DNA of 17,911 nt from an uncultured Bacteroidales bacterium (GTDB lineage: Bacteria; Bacteroidota; Bacteroidia; Bacteroidales; Paludibacteraceae): NCBI GenBank assembly GCA_900556095.1, contig USNU01000001.1, positions 1 to 17,911 of the forward strand. Direction: 5' to 3'. The notes beneath the pieces were generated by a model that made no database searches, was not told the origin of the DNA, and saw only the letters and a program-made list of their open reading frames with translations. Both the position numbers and the translations under genes were made by a program. This document shows, piece after piece, positions 13,556 through 17,911 of the stretch (positions are counted from its first letter, which is position 1; each line of letters opens with the position of its first letter).

Positions 13556-15206
13556 ATGGCAACGAAACACTATTTGGAGTTCCTTGAGGGAACAATGAAA
13601 AATCGTTGGAACGAGTTGGCACTCGCTGACTTGGATAGCAACAACAAGTACACATACGCCGGATTGGCAGAACAGATTGAGCGTCTGCATATTACATTTG
13701 AGGCATTAGGCATTAAACCGGGCGACAAAATAGCCCTCTGCGGACGCAACTGCGCCAACTGGGGCGTAACTTTTTTGGCTATTGAAACCTACAAAGCGGT
13801 GGCTGTAAGTATCTTGCCGGACTTTACCGGCGAAGGTATTCAGAACCTTGTAAACCACTCGGAGGCAAGCCTGTTCTATGTAGGTCCGAATGTGAAGAAG
13901 AAAGTAGATTTCAGTACGATGCCCGCCTTGAAAGGTATGGTGTTTATGGACGACTACTCGCTGGCTGGCAGTCAGAACGAAGAGGTGGAAAAAGCCTATG
14001 CGCAAGTGGAGAGCCTTTTCAAAAAAAAGTTCCCAAAAGGCGTACAGAAAGATGATGTGCATTATCCGAATGACAACTTGGATGATTTGGCTCTTATCAA
14101 CTACACCTCCGGAACGACCAGCGCCCCGAAAGGCGTGATGCTGACCAACCTGAACCTGAGCGGAAATGTAGAGTTTGCATGCAACCGTATTCCCCACAAA
14201 CATGGCGACAAAGTGCTTTCCATGCTGCCTATCGCGCACATGTTCGGATTGATGTTTGAGTTCCTCTATCAGGTTTGCGACGGCGCAGAGACCTATTTCC
14301 TGACCAAGGCTCCAACCCCATCGGCACTGATGAAGGCCTTTGCAGAAGTACACCCGTTTATGATTCTGACGGTGCCTTTGGTTATCGAAAAAATCGTAAA
14401 GAAAAGCGTGTTCCCCGTTATCAATAAACCGATTATGAAAGTGCTGTGGCACACTCCTGGTATCAAAAATATCATTCGCAAGAAAGTGAACGAGAAACTG
14501 ATGACGGCTTTCGGCGGACAATTGCGATACTTGATTATCGGCGGTGCTGCACTGAACAAAGAAGTGGAGCAATGCCTCAGAGATATTCGTTTTGTATATT
14601 CCGTAGGATATGGCATGACCGAGTGCGGACCTCTGATTTCGTACGAGGATTGGTATCGCTTCAAATTCCACTCTTGCGGAAAAGACCTGCCGCAATGTCA
14701 TGTGCGTGTGGATTCGGATGACCCACAAAGAAGGCGAACTGCAAGTGCAAGGAATCAACGTGATGAAAGGCTACTACAAAAACGAGGAAGCCACCAAAGC
14801 AGTCTTCACCGCAGACGGTTGGATGCGCACGGGCGACCTCGGAATCGTTGACGCAGAGGGAAATATCTTTATCAAAGGTCGTAGCAAAAACATGATTCTC
14901 GGACCTTCGGGACAAAACATCTACCCCGAGGAGATAGAGGACAAACTGAACAACATGCCCTGCGTGGTTGAGTCTGTAGTGGTTGACCGAGAGGGTAAAC
15001 TTGTGGCTTTGGTATTCCCCGACAACTCGCCCGAAGGCAAGAAACTGCTCCATGGCGCAAACTCCTTCAACGAGATTATGGAGCAGAACCGCAAGGAACT
15101 GAATAAACAGCTCCCACAATACAGCCAAATCACCGCTATCGAATTGGTAGCCAACGAGTTTGAGAAGACTCCGAAACGCTCTATCAAGCGTTTTATGTAC
15201 AAGTAA
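13556..15206 (+). CDS. Long-chain fatty acid-CoA ligase (AMP-forming), frameshifted
   Basis: Two frames (13556 to about 14725, then about 14720 to 15206) combine to one AMP-binding enzyme of about 549 residues, which activates a fatty acid to acyl-AMP and then acyl-CoA. The first part carries the nucleotide-binding loop YTSGTTSAPKGVML (from residue 183), PIAHMFG, and GYGMTECGP (351-359). The second part carries GELQVQGINVMKGYYKNEEA, the hinge DGWMRTGDLGIVD, the GRSKNMI loop, and the C-terminal catalytic lysine region KTPKRSIKRF. Downstream of VRVDSDD the frame must move by one base near 14720-14727 (one extra base, or two lost, relative to an intact gene). Both halves are well conserved, so the break is recent, or is an error, or is recoded. 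The gene lacks a close partner but fits with the dehydrogenases downstream. Confidence 0.88.
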
Positions 15207-15243
15207 ATTTCTGCTTTTAGTATATTTTCATTCGTATCTTACT

Positions 15244-15279
15244 CATTATATTTTGCAGCGAGTACTGCAAAATATAATG
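15244..15279. repeat. Perfect 15-bp inverted repeat with a 6-nt loop
   Basis: CATTATATTTTGCAG (15244-15258) and CTGCAAAATATAATG (15265-15279) flank CGAGTA. It lies 37 bp after the acyl-CoA synthetase stop. There is no T run on either side, so it is an unusual terminator or some other hairpin element, for example a protein site. Confidence 0.75.
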
Positions 15280-15456
15280 GGCAGGGTATGGGTATGCCCG
15301 ATTGGTCGATTTTTGTGTTTCCCACGCCGCCGGTGGCAAGAAATATAAAAAGAAATTGAATAAATATATACAACTATCAATAAACAAACTACTCTACCAA
15401 TAAGTATAACTTGTATATAGATAAAACGACTAACCAAACAAAATTCGTAAAGTAAT
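15280..15456. other. Non-coding spacer between the palindrome and the lipoproteins
   Basis: The first 65 bp are GC-rich against an AT-rich background and include GGGCA...TGCCC and CCAC...GTGG pairings, as in a mobile or repetitive intergenic element. The remainder is AT-rich and simple. No consensus promoter is visible, although one is expected for the lipoprotein pair. Confidence 0.4.
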
Positions 15457-15801
15457 ATGAAAAAGATAGCATTTATCCTATTGGTATTTCTTTCTTGTAT
15501 AATTACCGGTTGCCATAAATTCATAGAACCCAATGTACAAATTGGCGCAACCACATTATCTGTTGGAGATACTACAATATTAGAATGGAGCAATGTAAAA
15601 TCTATGAAAGTTTATCTTTTGCATCCTGAGGATTCGATTTGTGTACTAATGGATTCTACAAGCAATTCTATAAAAATATATGCCAAAACGGTAGGGAAAG
15701 ATACCCTATGTGCAGATTTCTATTACCTATACGAAGATAAGGTAACAAATGCACCTGGTATGATAAATCGCACTCCTATCACCGTTTTGCCAAAAGAATA
15801 A
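15457..15801 (+). CDS. Small putative lipoprotein, first of a paralogous pair
   Basis: This 114-residue protein has a lipoprotein signal peptide: a KK start, a hydrophobic core and the lipobox ITGC with C19 as the lipidated residue. The mature part is short, beta-rich and reads like a single bacterial Ig-like domain (VGDTTILEW, then DSICVLMDSTSNSIKIYAKTVGKDT). It ends in PITVLPKE. I do not recognise the family. The next gene, 7 bp on, is a paralogue with the same ending, so this is a tandem duplication. It is probably anchored in the cell envelope; any function is unknown. Confidence 0.78.
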   Translation: MKKIAFILLVFLSCIITGCHKFIEPNVQIGATTLSVGDTTILEWSNVKSMKVYLLHPEDSICVLMDSTSNSIKIYAKTVGKDTLCADFYYLYEDKVTNAPGMINRTPITVLPKE

Positions 15802-15808
15802 GCACACT

Positions 15809-16141
15809 ATGAAAAAGAGTATTTTTATTTTGATGGCATTAGTATGCTTGGTTTCATGTGAGTACAAACGCCCGGAGGTAATTGTCGGAACGAACACCCT
15901 AACAATAGGTGAAGAAACAGTTATCGAGGTGAAACACCCACGCGTACGAGATATTGCATTTACATTGCTTCATGCCGAAGATTCTATTTGTACTTTAGGC
16001 GACCGTACAAAAAAAACAATTATAGTACATGCAAACAAAGTAGGTATAGATACAATTCAAGTGGATTATGTTTATACCCAAAGTATCTATGCCTATGGGG
16101 AATTCGAATATATCCCCATCACCGTTTTGCCAAAAGAATAA
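15809..16141 (+). CDS. Small putative lipoprotein, second of a paralogous pair
   Basis: This 110-residue protein starts with MKKSIFILMALVCLVSC; C17 would be lipidated. The mature domain aligns by eye with the preceding gene: IGEETVIEV, LLHAEDSICTL, IIVHANKVGIDTIQVDYVY and the ending PITVLPKE. The middle differs widely, yet the last 24 bases of both genes are identical, as if exchanged by gene conversion or duplicated with a fixed 3' end. The reading frame is 7 bp after the first gene, so they are co-transcribed. A strong terminator closes the pair. Its function is unknown. Confidence 0.78.
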   Translation: MKKSIFILMALVCLVSCEYKRPEVIVGTNTLTIGEETVIEVKHPRVRDIAFTLLHAEDSICTLGDRTKKTIIVHANKVGIDTIQVDYVYTQSIYAYGEFEYIPITVLPKE

Positions 16142-16173
16142 CACCCCATAGCCTTGCAAAAAGGCGCATTTTC

Positions 16174-16214
16174 ACTCCCTGCTTCAAGCGGGTCTCGGAG
16201 CAGGGAGTTTTTGT
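16174..16214 (+). terminator. Rho-independent terminator after the lipoprotein pair
   Basis: ACTCCCTGCT (16174-16183) pairs with AGCAGGGAGT (16199-16208), extended by a G-U and a C-G pair inward, and is followed by TTTTGTTTT. A smaller GCCTT/AAGGC hairpin precedes it at 16151-16165. Confidence 0.88.
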
Positions 16215-16227
16215 TTTGAAATCGAAA

Positions 16228-16249
16228 CTATAGCGGCTGTTCGCTATAG
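16228..16249 (+). promoter_or_regulatory. Inverted repeat upstream of the dehydrogenase gene
   Basis: CTATAGCG (16228-16235) and CGCTATAG (16242-16249) with a 6-nt loop lie 22 bp before the start codon at 16272. It could be an operator or a leader hairpin. No -7 consensus box is visible in this gap. Confidence 0.5.
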
Positions 16250-16271
16250 ACAACATAAATAAGGTATTAGT

Positions 16272-17081
16272 ATGACAAAGATTAAAGGAAAGAATGTCCT
16301 CATCACGGGTGGGGCATCGGGTATTGGAAAGATTATGGGGCGGATTTGTCTTGAAAAGGGTGCGAAGAATTTGATTATCTGGGATGTGAATCCTACTTCG
16401 TTAGAGGCTACCCGTATGCAATTCAGCACGTTAGGCAATGTAACGACCTATCAAGTGGACATCACAAACGATGAAACTGTGGTTGAGACCTATCGGCAAG
16501 TATTGAGCAAGTTTGAGCGCATCGGCGTACTTATCAACTGCGCCGGTATCGTACGCGGAAACAAAACATTTAATCACAATACGATTGACGATGTGCGCCT
16601 GACTTTCAATGTGAATAGTATTGCGCCGATGGTACTTTCGCTACAAGCGTTGCAACCTATGCTCGACCAAAACGAGGGACATATCTGCAACATCGCTTCG
16701 GAGGCGGGTATGATTTCCAACCCGAAAATGACTGTTTATGCTGCCAGCAAATGGGCGGTAATCGGTTGGAGCGACTCGCTGCGTATTGAACTGAGCGAGA
16801 TGAAAAAGAACGTACACGTTACCACCATCGCACCCTACTATATCAACACAGGAATGTTCGACGGTGTAGAGTCGCCTATATTCCCAATCCTCGACCCCGA
16901 AAAGACATCCAAGAAGATTATCCGTGCCATTGAACGCAATCAGGATTTTTGTGGACTGCCATGGGGATTCCATTTCGTACGTTTTATGCAAGGTATTCTG
17001 CCGACGAAAGTGTTTGACTTTGTGTTTGGTACAGTTTTTGGTATATTCAAAGCGATGGACCATTTCACAGGTCGGAAATAA
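16272..17081 (+). CDS. Short-chain dehydrogenase/reductase (SDR)
   Basis: This 269-residue classical-type SDR binds NAD(P) and interconverts an alcohol and a carbonyl. The cofactor loop TGGASGIG lies at residues 12-19, NCAG at 90-93, and the catalytic Ser, Tyr and Lys are in NIASEAG and VYAASKWAV. The wording of the fold and the hydrophobic C-terminal tail (FDFVFGTVFGIFKAMDHF) resemble retinol and long-chain alcohol dehydrogenases that sit at membranes. An aldehyde dehydrogenase gene follows after 7 bp, so the two act in one operon and the likely substrate is a long-chain alcohol or ketone. The exact substrate is not shown by the sequence. Confidence 0.9.
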   Translation: MTKIKGKNVLITGGASGIGKIMGRICLEKGAKNLIIWDVNPTSLEATRMQFSTLGNVTTYQVDITNDETVVETYRQVLSKFERIGVLINCAGIVRGNKTFNHNTIDDVRLTFNVNSIAPMVLSLQALQPMLDQNEGHICNIASEAGMISNPKMTVYAASKWAVIGWSDSLRIELSEMKKNVHVTTIAPYYINTGMFDGVESPIFPILDPEKTSKKIIRAIERNQDFCGLPWGFHFVRFMQGILPTKVFDFVFGTVFGIFKAMDHFTGRK

Positions 17082-17088
17082 ACACATT

Positions 17089-17911
17089 ATGACAGAGATA
17101 GAACGAATACACGATGTGCAAAAGGCGTTTTTCCAATCGGGGAAAACACTCGATTATGCTTTCCGCAAAGAGATGTTGCAACGGTTTGACCATGCCCTGC
17201 ATACATACGAAAAAGCACTGACCGATGCCCTTTGGACAGACCTGCACAAGTCGTATGAAGAGGCGTACCTGACAGAAATTAGCATCGTCTATGGCGAGAT
17301 ACGCAACCACCTGCGCCACTTGCGCTGTTGGATGCGTCCGGAGCGAAAATCATCACCGATAAGTATCTTCCCCGCACGGAGCAAAGTCATCACGGAACCA
17401 TTGGGCAATACGCTCATCATAGCACCATGGAACTACCCAGTGCAGTTGTTACTCAATCCGCTTGTGGGGGCTATCTCGGCAGGGTGTACGGCTATGCTCA
17501 AACCTTCGCCATACACGCCACATGTGTCGGCAGTGCTGAGTGAGATGATACGCACCACATTTTCAGAGGAATACATCGGTATCGTGGAGGGACACCGCGA
17601 TGTGAATCAGGCTCTTTTGGAACAACGCTGGGACTTGATTTTCTTTACCGGCAGTCCCGATTTGGGCAAGAAAGTGATGCTTGCAGCGTCGAAATATCTC
17701 ACACCTGTAGTGTTGGAATTAGGGGGCAAGAGCCCATGTATCATTGACCGCGACGCCGACTTGAAAGTGGCTGCCAAACGTGTAGCATGGGGCAAATCAC
17801 TCAATGCAGGACAGACTTGTATTGCACCTGATTATCTGATGATTCACCGCGATGTAAAAGACGAGTTTCTCCGTCTGCTCAAACAGGAATTTGAACATCT
17901 GTTGGGCAAGA
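17089..17911 (+). CDS. Aldehyde dehydrogenase (3' end cut off)
   Basis: The frame is open from the ATG at 17089 to the end of the window (274 residues seen of about 450-460). It is an NAD(P)-dependent aldehyde dehydrogenase. Conserved elements are APWNYPVQLLLNP with the active-site asparagine (WNYP), the KPSPYTP segment, the cofactor-binding FFTGSPDLGKKVM, the general base in LELGGKSPCII and the catalytic cysteine in NAGQTCIAPDY. The short N-terminus is of the class 3 type, which favours fatty or aromatic aldehydes. Together with the SDR it would oxidise an alcohol to an acid, which the acyl-CoA synthetase nearby could activate. Confidence 0.93.
   Translation, partial: MTEIERIHDVQKAFFQSGKTLDYAFRKEMLQRFDHALHTYEKALTDALWTDLHKSYEEAYLTEISIVYGEIRNHLRHLRCWMRPERKSSPISIFPARSKVITEPLGNTLIIAPWNYPVQLLLNPLVGAISAGCTAMLKPSPYTPHVSAVLSEMIRTTFSEEYIGIVEGHRDVNQALLEQRWDLIFFTGSPDLGKKVMLAASKYLTPVVLELGGKSPCIIDRDADLKVAAKRVAWGKSLNAGQTCIAPDYLMIHRDVKDEFLRLLKQEFEHLLGK

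Noticed and set aside
13706..14758. 350-residue minus-strand open frame opposite the acyl-CoA synthetase
   Set aside because: The plus strand carries clear AMP-binding motifs; the minus-strand product has no motif and extreme His/Phe content.

Overview
The window looks like a chromosomal segment of a member of the Bacteroidota, most likely order Bacteroidales; I cannot name the genus. The main evidence is promoter grammar. Five places carry TTG or TTTG, exactly 20 bp, then TAnnTTTG (one ends TTCG), which is the -33/-7 pattern of this phylum, and starts lack Shine-Dalgarno sequences. Gene content agrees: a Na+-translocating decarboxylase beta subunit, a Fur-type regulator, a single-chain glycine decarboxylase and small lipoproteins.

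Layout. 3-1467: the 3' part of a membrane decarboxylase subunit with its terminator, then a Fur-family regulator. 1519-5750: an AT-richer accessory island, all on the minus strand, holding a reverse transcriptase of the Abi/'unknown group' defence type, a strongly structured non-coding segment with its own promoter and terminator, an N6-adenine DNA methyltransferase and an overlapping putative restriction endonuclease. 5988-7186: a plus-strand fucose-isomerase-like gene with a structured leader, split by a frameshift. 7199-8711: an HD-domain hydrolase and a Crp/Fnr regulator (minus). 8842-11661: gcvP, divergent from the Crp gene. 11855-13376: a YitT-type membrane protein and a TetR regulator in tandem. 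13431-15206: a TetR-type palindrome in the promoter of a long-chain acyl-CoA synthetase, which is also frameshifted. 15457-16141: two paralogous small lipoproteins and a strong terminator. 16272-17911: a short-chain dehydrogenase and the start of an aldehyde dehydrogenase.

How the genes may work together. The dehydrogenase, aldehyde dehydrogenase and acyl-CoA synthetase would form an alcohol -> aldehyde -> fatty acid -> acyl-CoA route, plausibly controlled by the adjacent TetR protein. The reverse transcriptase and the restriction-modification pair form a defence island inserted between housekeeping genes.

The best candidate for something undescribed is 3785-4191. It lies directly downstream of the reverse transcriptase and upstream of the methyltransferase. 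It has a consensus promoter, long nested stems, a terminator hairpin, and one segment that can pair in either of two mutually exclusive ways. It could be the partner RNA of the reverse transcriptase, or an attenuator-type leader of the restriction-modification operon. All calls are from reading the sequence; no database search or folding program was run.
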